Shown here: positions 35,268 through 43,966 of the stretch, one piece after another
Layout of the letters: every line of letters begins with the position of its first letter
How positions within the stretch are numbered: position 1 is the stretch's first letter
Assembly: GCF_038957035.1 (NCBI RefSeq)
Contig: NZ_CP152412.1
Location: forward strand, 310,001-374,000
DNA length: 64,000 nucleotides
Source: Bradyrhizobium sp. B097
Lineage (GTDB): Bacteria > Pseudomonadota > Alphaproteobacteria > Rhizobiales > Xanthobacteraceae
Direction: 5' to 3'
Program-made: the position numbers and the translations under genes
Notes under the pieces: model-generated
Database searches by the model: none
What the model saw: only the letters and a program-made list of their open reading frames with translations
What the model was told of the DNA's origin: nothing

Positions 35268-36100
35268 TGGAGACGGTGCGCGCCTTCCTGCGTCATCCCA
35301 GCGGCATGATCGGGCTCGTCCTGCTGCTGATCGTCGTTGTTGTCGCGATCATCGCGCCGATCGTGTTTCCGGTCTCGCCCTGGGAAATGGTCGGTGCGCC
35401 GTTCACGCCACCTGGCGAGGACGGGCTATGGCTCGGCGGCGATACGCTCGGCCGCGATGTCGCGGCCGGCGTCGCCTACGGCGCGCGCGTCTCGCTGCTG
35501 ATCGGCATCGCATCGGCGCTCGCGGCGATGGCGATCGGCGTCGTGGTCGGCGCGATCTCAGGCTATTTCGGCGGCAAGGTCGATCTGGTGCTGATGCGGA
35601 TGACGGAATTGTTCCAGACCATTCCGGCCTTCGTGCTCGCCATCCTGCTGGTCGCGACCTTCAATCCGTCTCTGCTCACGATCATCCTGACCATCGGGGC
35701 GGTGAGCTGGCCGCCGTTGGCGCGGCTGACGCGCGCGGAGTTCCTGCGCCTGCGCCATCGTGAATTCGTCGAGGCGGCGCTGTGCCAGGGCGAGCGCACC
35801 TGGCGCATCGTGCTCGGCCACATCCTGCCGAACGCGATCTCGCCGATCCTGGTCGTGACGTCACTGACGGTGGCGACCGCGATCCTGCTGGAAAGCGCGC
35901 TGTCCTTCATGGGGCTCGGCGACCCCAATTTGATGTCGTGGGGCTTCATGATCGGCGCGGGGCGCACCGCAATCCGCAATGCGTGGTGGATGAGCGTGTT
36001 TCCCGGGCTTGCCATCCTCGTCACCGTGCTGGCGATCAACCTGTTCGGCGAGGGCCTGTCCGATGTCCTCAACCCGCGCGTCTCGAGGCGCCGGTCATGA
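35264..36100 (+). CDS. ABC transporter permease (DppC type)
   Basis: A 278-residue permease with six hydrophobic segments, the GGDTLGRDVAAGVAYGARVSL segment (split over 56-77) and the ATPase-contact region QGERTWRIVLGHILPNAISP. The start is GTG at 35,264 or ATG at 35,267, both overlapping or touching the previous stop. It forms the second half of the channel. Confidence 0.92.
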   Translation: MMETVRAFLRHPSGMIGLVLLLIVVVVAIIAPIVFPVSPWEMVGAPFTPPGEDGLWLGGDTLGRDVAAGVAYGARVSLLIGIASALAAMAIGVVVGAISGYFGGKVDLVLMRMTELFQTIPAFVLAILLVATFNPSLLTIILTIGAVSWPPLARLTRAEFLRLRHREFVEAALCQGERTWRIVLGHILPNAISPILVVTSLTVATAILLESALSFMGLGDPNLMSWGFMIGAGRTAIRNAWWMSVFPGLAILVTVLAINLFGEGLSDVLNPRVSRRRS

Positions 36101-37800
36101 GCGAGCCCATGCAGTCCAGCGCGCCGGTTCTCGCCGTCGATCGCCTCTCGATCGCGCTCCCCAAAGGCGGCGATCGGCCCTTCGCGGTCGAGAATGTCTC
36201 CTTTGAGATCAAGCCGAACGAGGTGGTCTGTCTGGTCGGCGAATCCGGCTCCGGCAAGTCGATGATCGCCCATGCGGTGCTGCAGCTGTTGCCGCGGGGC
36301 GTCGATATCGTGTCTGGCACCGTGACGGTCGCGGGGCAGGATCCGTCCAAGCTCGACGGTCGCGGTCTTCGGAACCTGCGCGGCGGCAATGCCGCGATGA
36401 TCTTTCAGGAGCCGCTGTCCTCGCTCAATCCGCTCAAGCGGATCGGCAAGCAGATCGAGGAGATGATCCTTGCGCACCAGCGGCCCACACCGTCGATGGC
36501 GGAGGTCCGCGAGCGGGTGCAGACGCTGCTGACGCAGGTCGGGCTGCCGAATCCGCTTCTGCTGGAAAAGAGCTATCCGTTCGAGCTGTCCGGCGGCCAG
36601 CGCCAGCGCGTGATGATCGCGATGGCGATGGCCAACCGGCCTGCGCTGCTGATCGCGGACGAGCCGACCACGGCGCTCGATGTCACGACTCAGCGCCAGA
36701 TCCTGCGCCTGATCGACGATCTCCGGCGCGAGCGCGGCATGGGCGTGTTGCTGATCACCCATGATTTCGGCGTCGTCGCCGATGTCGCCGATCGCGTCGT
36801 GGTGCTGCGCCATGGCAAGGTGGTCGAGCAGGGCACGGCCAGCGAGGTGCTGCGCAATCCACAGGCCGCCTATACGCGCGAATTGATCGACGCGGTGCCG
36901 AAGGCGCGGCTCGCCGACATCCATGACACGATAGTGCGACCGGAGCCGCTGCTGGAAGTCGTCGGCCTGCAAAAGACCTTTCGGGTCAAGCGCGGCTGGT
37001 TGCAGCCGCCGCGTGAAGTCGTCGCCGCGGACGGCATCTCGCTGACCTTGCACGAGGGCGAGACGCTGGCCGTCGTCGGCGAATCCGGTTCCGGCAAGTC
37101 GACGCTCGGGCGCATGATCATGCGGCTGACCGAGCCGGATGCAGGTGCCATCCGCTTCGGCGGCGCCGACCTCCGGCTGTTGCGTGGTGAAGCGCTCCGC
37201 CAGGCGCGGCGGCACCTCCAGATCGTGTTCCAGGATCCGTTTGCCAGCCTCGATCCACGCCAGAAGGTCGGCGATGCCGTCGCGCGCGGCCCGATGGCTT
37301 ATGGCACATCGCGCACTGAGGCGATGGCGCAGGCGCGGAAGCTGCTGGTCCGGGTCGGCCTGTCGGAGACCGCCGCGGATCGTTACCCGCACGAATTCTC
37401 GGGCGGCCAGCGCCAGCGCATCTGTATCGCGCGCGCGCTCGCGCTCAAGCCGCGGGTCTTGATCGCCGACGAGGCGGTGTCGGCGCTCGACGTCTCGGTG
37501 CAGGCCCAGGTGCTGGCGCTGCTCGCCGAACTGCGCCAGGAGATGCGGCTCGCGATGATCTTCATCACCCATGATCTGCGCATCGCCGCCGAGATCGCCG
37601 ACCGCGTCATCGTGCTGCAGAAGGGGCGCATCGTCGAGGAAGGCACCACCGCCGAGGTCTTCACCGCGCCGCGTCAGGCCTACACCCGCGACCTGCTCGA
37701 TGCGATCCCCGGCCGCGATTTCTTCGACCAGCCGGGGTTTGCGGCCGCGGCCGGCCCACGCCAGACAGCGAGGATCGATTCCGGCATCGACGCGGTGTAG
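36097..37800 (+). CDS. ABC transporter ATPase, fused DppD-DppF
   Basis: A 567-residue protein holding two ABC ATPase domains that in many bacteria are separate DppD and DppF subunits. Each half has Walker A GESGSGKS (about 49 and 329), a signature LSGGQRQR or FSGGQRQR, Walker B ADEP or ADEA, and ITHD. The ATG at 36,097 overlaps the previous stop by 4 bp. Walker B in the second half ends DEA rather than DEP, as is common. Confidence 0.93.
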   Translation: MSEPMQSSAPVLAVDRLSIALPKGGDRPFAVENVSFEIKPNEVVCLVGESGSGKSMIAHAVLQLLPRGVDIVSGTVTVAGQDPSKLDGRGLRNLRGGNAAMIFQEPLSSLNPLKRIGKQIEEMILAHQRPTPSMAEVRERVQTLLTQVGLPNPLLLEKSYPFELSGGQRQRVMIAMAMANRPALLIADEPTTALDVTTQRQILRLIDDLRRERGMGVLLITHDFGVVADVADRVVVLRHGKVVEQGTASEVLRNPQAAYTRELIDAVPKARLADIHDTIVRPEPLLEVVGLQKTFRVKRGWLQPPREVVAADGISLTLHEGETLAVVGESGSGKSTLGRMIMRLTEPDAGAIRFGGADLRLLRGEALRQARRHLQIVFQDPFASLDPRQKVGDAVARGPMAYGTSRTEAMAQARKLLVRVGLSETAADRYPHEFSGGQRQRICIARALALKPRVLIADEAVSALDVSVQAQVLALLAELRQEMRLAMIFITHDLRIAAEIADRVIVLQKGRIVEEGTTAEVFTAPRQAYTRDLLDAIPGRDFFDQPGFAAAAGPRQTARIDSGIDAV

Positions 37801-37825
37801 AACTAACAACAAAGGGAGGTTCGCT

Positions 37826-38461
37826 ATGGGTCACGAGGGCGCTGGCGGCAAGCCGCCGGTCAAGTCGCAGGAGGATCTTCGCGCGCATTTCGGGCAATTG
37901 AGCCCGCTTGCCGAGAAGAAGGTGCTCAACCATCTCGACAAGTTCTGCCGCGACTTCATCGCGCTGTCGCCGTTCCTGGTCATCGCCTCCAGCGACGGCA
38001 AGGGCCATGCCGACGCCAGCCCGCGCGGCGACGCGCCGGGCTTCGTCTCCGTGCTCGACGACAAGACGCTGCTGATCCCGGATCGCCGCGGCAACAACCG
38101 CGTCGATACGTTCGGCAATATCCTGGCCTCGCCCGGGGTCGGTTTGATCTTCATGGTGCCGGGCATCAACGAGACCCTGCGGATCAACGGGCGGGCCGAG
38201 ATTTCGCAGGAGCCGGATCTCCTGACGCCGCTGACGGTGCAGAACGTCACCCCGATCATCGGCATCAAGGTGCATGTCGATGAGACCTACTTCCATTGCG
38301 GCAAGGCGCTGATGCGCTCAAAGCTCTGGAATCCGGCCGCGCAGGTCGAGCGCCACAGCTTCCCGACGCTTGGCCGGATCATCGCTGAGCAGACCGCGGC
38401 CGTCGAGGTCGAGGTCGCCGAGAAGACGATGGAAGAAGCGTATCGGACGAGACTGTACTAG
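37826..38461 (+). CDS. Pyridoxamine 5'-phosphate oxidase-family flavoprotein (MSMEG_1061-like)
   Basis: A 211-residue protein of the split-barrel flavin-binding group: FLVIASSDGKGHADASPRGD (split over 52-71), DDKTLLIPDRRGNNRVDTF, and the C-terminal FHCGKALMRSKLW. Such proteins bind FMN or F420 and reduce small molecules; the substrate is unknown. GGGAGG lies nine bases before the ATG at 37,826. It follows the ABC operon by 25 bp and is probably co-transcribed. Confidence 0.85.
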   Translation: MGHEGAGGKPPVKSQEDLRAHFGQLSPLAEKKVLNHLDKFCRDFIALSPFLVIASSDGKGHADASPRGDAPGFVSVLDDKTLLIPDRRGNNRVDTFGNILASPGVGLIFMVPGINETLRINGRAEISQEPDLLTPLTVQNVTPIIGIKVHVDETYFHCGKALMRSKLWNPAAQVERHSFPTLGRIIAEQTAAVEVEVAEKTMEEAYRTRLY

Positions 38462-38534
38462 AGTTTGAGATCACCCGCATGCGCGGGCGATGACACCGCC
38501 TGGTGCGACGCCTTGAATCGAGATCCTTCCTCAT

Positions 38535-38657
38535 CGTCGTCCCTGCGAAAGCAGGGACCCATAACCACGCATGCCGATTGCTGGGCGATGCTGGAACGAC
38601 GAGTCCCTTCAATAAGGTCCGCCGCGGAGTATGGGTCCCTGCTTTCGCAGGGACGAC
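38535..38657. repeat. Palindromic repeat, family B
   Basis: CGTCGTCCCTGCGAAAGCAGGG at the left is mirrored by CCCTGCTTTCGCAGGGACGAC at the right, with the inner GGGACCCATA / TATGGGTCCC. It fills the middle of the 377-bp gap 38,462-38,838. Confidence 0.85.
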
Positions 38658-38684
38658 CCGTTGGGGGAGCCGCAGGGTCGCATC

Positions 38685-38800
38685 ATAATTTCGGAATAAT
38701 GGAAAATTACCCCTGAGTTGCCCGACGAGTCAAGCTGCCGTGTCGAACGCCGGCAGCTGCCGGCTACTGTGCATGGGGTTGTTTTCGATATTTTGGTGGG
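38685..38800. repeat. Probable recurrent Bradyrhizobium intergenic element
   Basis: Starts around GGAATAATGGAAAATTACCC, includes TTGCCCGACGAGTCAAG and ends near TGCATGGGGTTGTTTTCGAT. From memory this string recurs between genes in Bradyrhizobium, usually downstream of coding sequences. I see no reading frame in it. It lies beyond the 3' end of the RND permease gene. Confidence 0.4.
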
Positions 38801-38838
38801 CACCCCTTCATCGTGCGCTGGCGCGCCGCGCCCCCAGC

Positions 38839-41800
38839 TCACTCCGCCGCAGGCGAGATCACGCTCGGCGGGCCGGGCGGCCGCTTGGTCTGGTCGGTCT
38901 GGTGCTCGCTCGGGGTCAGCTCGTGGTCGGCATGCGAGATCACGAGCCGCTTGCCGAAGCGCCAGATCAGGTTGCCGATATCGTCCATCACCATGAACAT
39001 CGCCGGCACGAACACCAGCGACAGCACGGTCGAGAAGATCAGGCCGCCGATCACCGCGAGCGCCATCGGCGAACGGAATTCGCCGCCGGCGCCAAATGCA
39101 AGGGCCGACGGCATCATGCCGGCGGCCATCGCGATCGTGGTCATCACGATCGGGCGGGCGCGCTTCATGCCGGCGTCGATCATGGCTTCCTCGCGCGCCT
39201 TGCCGTTGCGGATCGCCTCCACCGCGAATTCCACCAGCATGATGGCGTTCTTGGTGACGATGCCCATCAGCATCAGGATGCCGATCCACACCGGGGTGGT
39301 GAGCTGCTTGCCAGTCAGCAGCAGCGCACCGATCGCGCCGCCGATCGAGAGCGGCAGCGAGAACAGGATGGTGATCGGCTGCAGGAAGGTGCCGAACAGC
39401 AGCACCAGCACGGCATAGACCATCATCAGGCCGGCGGTGATCGCGGTGGCGAAGCCGTCGGACAGCTCGGCGAGGCTCTCGGCGTCGCCGGACGGGCTGA
39501 CCCTCACGCCCTTCGGCAGGCTCTTCATGACCGGCAGGTCGTAGATCAACTTGGTGGCGTCGCCGAGCGCGGCATTGCCGACGAGGTCGGCCGCGACGGT
39601 GGCCTGCCGCTCGCGGTCGTAGCGGTTGATGCTGGTCGGGCCCTGGTCGAGCTGGATGTCGGCGACGACGGAGAGCGGCACGCCGCCGCGCTCGCCACGC
39701 GCGCCGAGCGGCACCCGCAGCTGCTCCAGCATCTGCAAATCGCTGCGCGCATTGTCCTCGAGCTGGACGCGGATCGGCACCTGACGGTCGCCGGCGTCGA
39801 ATTTCGCCAGCGCCGGGCCGACGTCGCCGATAGTGGCGACGCGGATGGTCTGCGACAGGCTTTCGGTCGAGACGCCGAGCCGCGCCGCGAGCTCGGCGCG
39901 CGGACGGATGCGCAGCTCGGGCCGGTCGAGCGCGGTCTCCGAGATCACGTTGGCGATGATCGGGATCCGCTTCATCTGCGTCGCCAGCTCGCTGGCGACG
40001 TTGTTGACGATGTTGCTGTCGGTGCCGGTGACGACCAGCGAGATGGCGCGCAGGCCGTTCTCGTCGAGGAACCAGAACCTGATGTCCGGGACGTTATCGA
40101 GCTCCTTGCCGATCGACAGCTCCAGCTCGCGCTGGGTGATCCTGCGGTCTGCCTTCGGCGTGTAATTGATGATCAGCGCGGCGCGGCGCACTTCCTGGAT
40201 GCCCGGCGGCACGCGGCCGCCGTCGACGAACACGCTGCGCACCTCGGGCCGCTTGCGCAGGCGCGCCACGATCTCCTCGGTGACCTTCTCGGTATAGGCC
40301 AGCTGCGAGCCGGGCGGCAGCTCCATCGCGAGCAGCGAGCGCGCGGTGTCCTGCGCCGGCAGGAAGCCCTGCGGCAGCAGCGTGATGCTCCAGATCGACG
40401 CGGCGAACACCGCAAAGCCGATCAGCACGGTGATGTAATGGTGCTTCACCGACCAAGTGACGAGGCCGTGATAGCTGCGCAGGATGCGGCCGGGCGGCGG
40501 GTCGTCGTGGTCATGATGCTTGAGGAAATAGGCGGCCAGCATCGGCGTCACGAAGCGCGCGGCGAGCAGCGAGAAGAACACCTGCACCGACACGGTGATG
40601 CCGAACTGCTTGAAGAACTGTCCGGCGATCCCGGACATGAAGCTCGCCGGCGCGAAGATCGCGATGATGGTGAGCGAGATCGCGATCACCGCGAGGCCGA
40701 TCTCGTCGGCGGCCTCGAGCGCGGCCCGGTAGGGCGTCTTGCCCATCCGCATGTGGCGGACGATGTTCTCGATCTCGACGATGGCGTCGTCGACCAGGAT
40801 GCCGGTCGATAGCGTGATGGCGAGGAAGGAGACCAGGTTGAGCGAGAAGCCGAGCAGGTCCATCGCCCAGAATGCCGGGAAGATCGACAGCGGCAGCGAG
40901 ACCGCCGCGATGATGGTGGCGCGCATGTCGCGCAGGAACAGCAGCACGATGATGACGGCGAGGATCGCGCCCTCGAACAGGGTCGAGATCGCGGCCTCGT
41001 AATTGCCTTTGGTGAATTCGACCGAGGTGTCGATCAGCTTGAGGTCGACGTCGGGATAGGCAACTTTCAGGGCGTCGATCCGCTTCTGCACCGCGGCCGC
41101 GACGACGACGTCGCTGGCGCCCTTGGAGCGCTTGATGCCGAGCGCCACCACCGGCTCGCCGTTGAAGCGGGCGAAGGTGCGCCGGTCGGCGATGGTGTCG
41201 GTGACGGTGCCGAGATCGTCGAGCCGGATCTCGCCGCCGCCGAACAGCGGAATCATCGTGCCTGCGAGCTCGTTCAGCGTCTTGGCGCCGGCCAGCGTTC
41301 GGATCGCCTGGTCGTTCTTGCCGATCTCGGCGCGGCCGCCGGCAACGTCGACATTGGTGCCGCGCAGGATCTGGCTGACATTGACCGCGGTGAGCCCCAC
41401 CGCCTGCAGCTTGTCGGGATCGAGCGAGACCAGGATCTCGCGCTCGACACCGCCGATGCGCTCGACCTGGGCGACGCCGCGCACACCCTGCAACGCGCGC
41501 TTGACCACGTCGTCGACAAAATATGAGAGCTGCTCCGGCGTCTTGCCGGGCGAGATCGCCGCATAGGTCACGATCGGCAGGCCGATCACGTCGACGCGCT
41601 GGATCAACGGCTCGGTGACGTTCTGCGGCAGGTTGGCGCGCACCCGCGTCACCGCGTCCTTGACGTCGTTGAGCGCGCGGTCGGTGTTGGTCTCCAGCGC
41701 GAACTGGATCGTGGTCACCGACAGGCCGTCGGTGATCGAGGAGGAGATGTGGCGCACGCCCTCGACGCCGGAGACGCCGTCCTCGATGGTCTTGGTGACC

Positions 41801-41991
41801 TGCGACTCAAGTTCCGAGGGCGCGGCGCCGAATTGCGAGACCGCGACCGAGATCACCGGAATGTCGGCGCTCGGCAGCCGCGTCACGGCGAGCTTGGTGA
41901 AGGAGACCCAGCCAAGCACCAGCAGGATGATCGAGAAGACGATCGAGGGAAGCGGGTTCCGGATCGACCATGCCGAGATGTTCAAAGCCAT
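38839..41991 (-). CDS. RND efflux transporter permease
   Basis: A 1,050-residue inner-membrane pump of the AcrB/HAE1 type. Twelve membrane segments flank two large periplasmic loops. Visible features are the N-terminal NISAWSIRNPLPSIVFSII, the membrane-4 proton-relay Asp pair in STGILVDDAIVEIENI, and GIVTKNAIMLVEFAVEAI near the C-terminus. The ATG at 41,991 is chosen because the family sequence begins there; a longer frame runs into the adaptor gene. It is encoded 13 bp after its adaptor (42,005-42,922). No outer-membrane channel gene is adjacent. Confidence 0.93.
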   Translation of the reverse strand: MALNISAWSIRNPLPSIVFSIILLVLGWVSFTKLAVTRLPSADIPVISVAVSQFGAAPSELESQVTKTIEDGVSGVEGVRHISSSITDGLSVTTIQFALETNTDRALNDVKDAVTRVRANLPQNVTEPLIQRVDVIGLPIVTYAAISPGKTPEQLSYFVDDVVKRALQGVRGVAQVERIGGVEREILVSLDPDKLQAVGLTAVNVSQILRGTNVDVAGGRAEIGKNDQAIRTLAGAKTLNELAGTMIPLFGGGEIRLDDLGTVTDTIADRRTFARFNGEPVVALGIKRSKGASDVVVAAAVQKRIDALKVAYPDVDLKLIDTSVEFTKGNYEAAISTLFEGAILAVIIVLLFLRDMRATIIAAVSLPLSIFPAFWAMDLLGFSLNLVSFLAITLSTGILVDDAIVEIENIVRHMRMGKTPYRAALEAADEIGLAVIAISLTIIAIFAPASFMSGIAGQFFKQFGITVSVQVFFSLLAARFVTPMLAAYFLKHHDHDDPPPGRILRSYHGLVTWSVKHHYITVLIGFAVFAASIWSITLLPQGFLPAQDTARSLLAMELPPGSQLAYTEKVTEEIVARLRKRPEVRSVFVDGGRVPPGIQEVRRAALIINYTPKADRRITQRELELSIGKELDNVPDIRFWFLDENGLRAISLVVTGTDSNIVNNVASELATQMKRIPIIANVISETALDRPELRIRPRAELAARLGVSTESLSQTIRVATIGDVGPALAKFDAGDRQVPIRVQLEDNARSDLQMLEQLRVPLGARGERGGVPLSVVADIQLDQGPTSINRYDRERQATVAADLVGNAALGDATKLIYDLPVMKSLPKGVRVSPSGDAESLAELSDGFATAITAGLMMVYAVLVLLFGTFLQPITILFSLPLSIGGAIGALLLTGKQLTTPVWIGILMLMGIVTKNAIMLVEFAVEAIRNGKAREEAMIDAGMKRARPIVMTTIAMAAGMMPSALAFGAGGEFRSPMALAVIGGLIFSTVLSLVFVPAMFMVMDDIGNLIWRFGKRLVISHADHELTPSEHQTDQTKRPPGPPSVISPAAE

Positions 41992-42004
41992 TAGCGTGCC
42001 CGAA

Positions 42005-42922
42005 TTAGCGTGATCGCGTGCGATCGAGTTCGTCGGCGAACATGGTCTTGATCTGGTCGCCGTCATGCAGCGAGGTGCCAGCATCGGCCACGACGATTTC
42101 GCCGACGTCGAGGCCTTCAAGGATTTCGGTCGAGGTGTCGGAGGTCAGCCCGACGCGCACCCTGCGGGTCTCGACGGTGTTGCCCTTCACGACCTGCAGG
42201 GTCAAGCGGTCGATCGCGGTGCGCGGCACCGCGACGCCGCAGGAGCGCTTGGCGTCGATATTGGCGCGCGCGAACATGCCGACCTTCAGCGTCGGATTGT
42301 TGTTGATGGTGATGCGGACGTGCCCGAGCTGGGTGGCGCGGTCGATCTGCGGTGAGATCTGGCGGACCTTGCCGACGATATCGGGCGCGTCGTCGCGGCT
42401 GATCCGGACATTGGCGCCGGGATTGAGCTTCAGCAGCTGGAAGCCCGGCACCTCGGCGTCGAGCTCGATCTCGTTGTTGACGGAGATCTTGAACATCGCC
42501 GGCGCCTGCGGCGAGGCCGGAGCGCCGGGCGCGGTGCGCACCTCGGTGACCAGGCCGGCAGCCGGCGCGCGCAGCACGATCGGCTTGGCATTGCCCTGCG
42601 CCGCCTGCTGTGGCGGCGGGGTCAACCGCACCAGTTCCTGGTTCTCGGTCACGATGTCACCCTCGCGGACCAGCACGTCGGTGACCTTGGAGCCGTCCTG
42701 GTCGACATTCACCTGCGCCTCGCGGCGCGGCACGATGAAGCCGGTGACGCGGACCATGTCGGAGAAGCAGGCATTGGTCGACTTCGTCACCACGACCAGC
42801 GCCTGGCCCGGCGTCTCCTTCTCCTCCGGATGGGAACGGTGCTCGAACGCGTAATAGGCGACAGCCAGCGCGAGGAAAACCACCGTGCCGAGCGCAGGCT
42901 TGAGGTATTGGGAAAAATTCAT
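42005..42922 (-). CDS. RND efflux periplasmic adaptor (membrane-fusion protein)
   Basis: A 305-residue adaptor with an N-terminal membrane segment (GTVVFLALAVAYYAF), lipoyl-type half-motifs (VRVTGFIVPRREAQV, VREGDIVTENQELVRL, APAAGLVTEV) and the beta-barrel part ending GLDVGEIVVADAGTSLHDGD. It links the permease to an outer-membrane channel. It is a paralogue of the orphan adaptor at 14,802. Confidence 0.92.
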   Translation of the reverse strand: MNFSQYLKPALGTVVFLALAVAYYAFEHRSHPEEKETPGQALVVVTKSTNACFSDMVRVTGFIVPRREAQVNVDQDGSKVTDVLVREGDIVTENQELVRLTPPPQQAAQGNAKPIVLRAPAAGLVTEVRTAPGAPASPQAPAMFKISVNNEIELDAEVPGFQLLKLNPGANVRISRDDAPDIVGKVRQISPQIDRATQLGHVRITINNNPTLKVGMFARANIDAKRSCGVAVPRTAIDRLTLQVVKGNTVETRRVRVGLTSDTSTEILEGLDVGEIVVADAGTSLHDGDQIKTMFADELDRTRSR

Positions 42923-43105
42923 CGCCTGATCAATCCAGAGCTTGGCGCGTATCGACAGTGATTGTCTTGGGCGCTCGTCGAAGTCTTATCTCGCCGTCGT
43001 ATTGTGTCGGCATCGGAAAGGCCGGGGTCCATTGTTCCGGATCATGCCCTGATGTCATGTGAGGCGGGTCACCTGTGGGCCGCCTTGGGGCTCGGCCCTA
43101 AAGCA

Positions 43106-43135
43106 AATGCGCCCCGCCGGGGTGCGGGACGCATT
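43106..43135 (-). terminator. Terminator after the OmpA-family gene
   Basis: AATGCGTCCCGC pairs with GCGGGGCGCATT (minus strand, one G-T pair) across a short loop; the sequence that follows is TGCTTTAG, a weak T-rich run. It begins about 43 bp after the OmpA-family stop codon. Confidence 0.55.
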
Positions 43136-43178
43136 GTAACCTCAAAAAGGGCCCACGCCACCGCCCATCACCTCTAGA

Positions 43179-43826
43179 TCACTTGGCGGCGGTGTCCTTG
43201 TTTTCCATGTTCACGACCTGCACGCGCCGGTTGACGTCCGCCATCGGGTGGCTCGGGTCCTTCAGCTTGCTCTTGCCGTAGCCGACGGTGACGAGATCGG
43301 TGCCGTTGATGCCGTATTTGTCGACCAGATAGCGCTTGATGGCGTCGGCGCGGCGCTCCGAGAGGCCCTGATTGTAGTCCTCGCCACCGGCGGCGTCGGT
43401 GTGGCCGGCGACCACGAAGGTCGAGCCCTTCAGGTCCTGATTGGTCAGGGCGCGGCCGAGCGCCTGCACCGACGGAAGCGACTTGGCGCTGATGTCGGCG
43501 GAGTTGTAATCGAAGTTGATCTCGAGATCGATCTTCGGCTTGTCCTGGACGATGGTCGCGATTTCCTCGCGCTCAGTCGAGGATAGCGAGCGGGTGGCGC
43601 GGCCACGGACGCTTTGCACGAATTTGGCCTGGTCGGCGTTCAGCCCGGGCGAGGTCTGCGGGCCGGCCGAAAGGCCGCGGGTCAGCGGCTTCTTCTCGGG
43701 CGTCAGTGCCTTGATGATTTGATCCTCGGTGACGTCACCAGCGCGGGCGGCCGCCATGCCGAACGACAGCACGGCGCCGACGGTCGCGATTGAAAGCATC
43801 GCGGCCTTTGCCGACGGCTTGAACAT
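43179..43826 (-). CDS. OmpA-family peptidoglycan-binding protein
   Basis: A 215-residue protein from the ATG at 43,826, which has AGGAGGGACCGA just upstream. A signal peptide (AAMLSIATVGAVLSFGMAAARA) is followed by a linker and a C-terminal OmpA-like domain: INFDYNSADIS, VAGHTDAAGGEDYNQGLSERR (split over 146-166), VTVGYGKSKLKDP and NRRVQVV. It should bind the diaminopimelate of peptidoglycan from the periplasm. It lies 265 bp downstream of the second pseudo-caspase gene on the same strand. Confidence 0.9.
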   Translation of the reverse strand: MFKPSAKAAMLSIATVGAVLSFGMAAARAGDVTEDQIIKALTPEKKPLTRGLSAGPQTSPGLNADQAKFVQSVRGRATRSLSSTEREEIATIVQDKPKIDLEINFDYNSADISAKSLPSVQALGRALTNQDLKGSTFVVAGHTDAAGGEDYNQGLSERRADAIKRYLVDKYGINGTDLVTVGYGKSKLKDPSHPMADVNRRVQVVNMENKDTAAK

Positions 43827-43966
43827 TTCGGTCCCTCCTGCGCCGGCCGGCGCGGTTCCATACAACTGTTCGGATTGATCGCGGGCATCGCTGCCCGGCG
43901 CGCACCCTCTGATTAGTCGCGCAATTTCATCAGTGGTTCGAGCCGCGGGCAGGCCTCGTTCATTTG

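Noticed and set aside
35563..37812. A 749-residue minus-strand frame opposite the peptide-transport genes
   Set aside because: It spans two real genes on the opposite strand and has no recognisable domain or ribosome-binding site.
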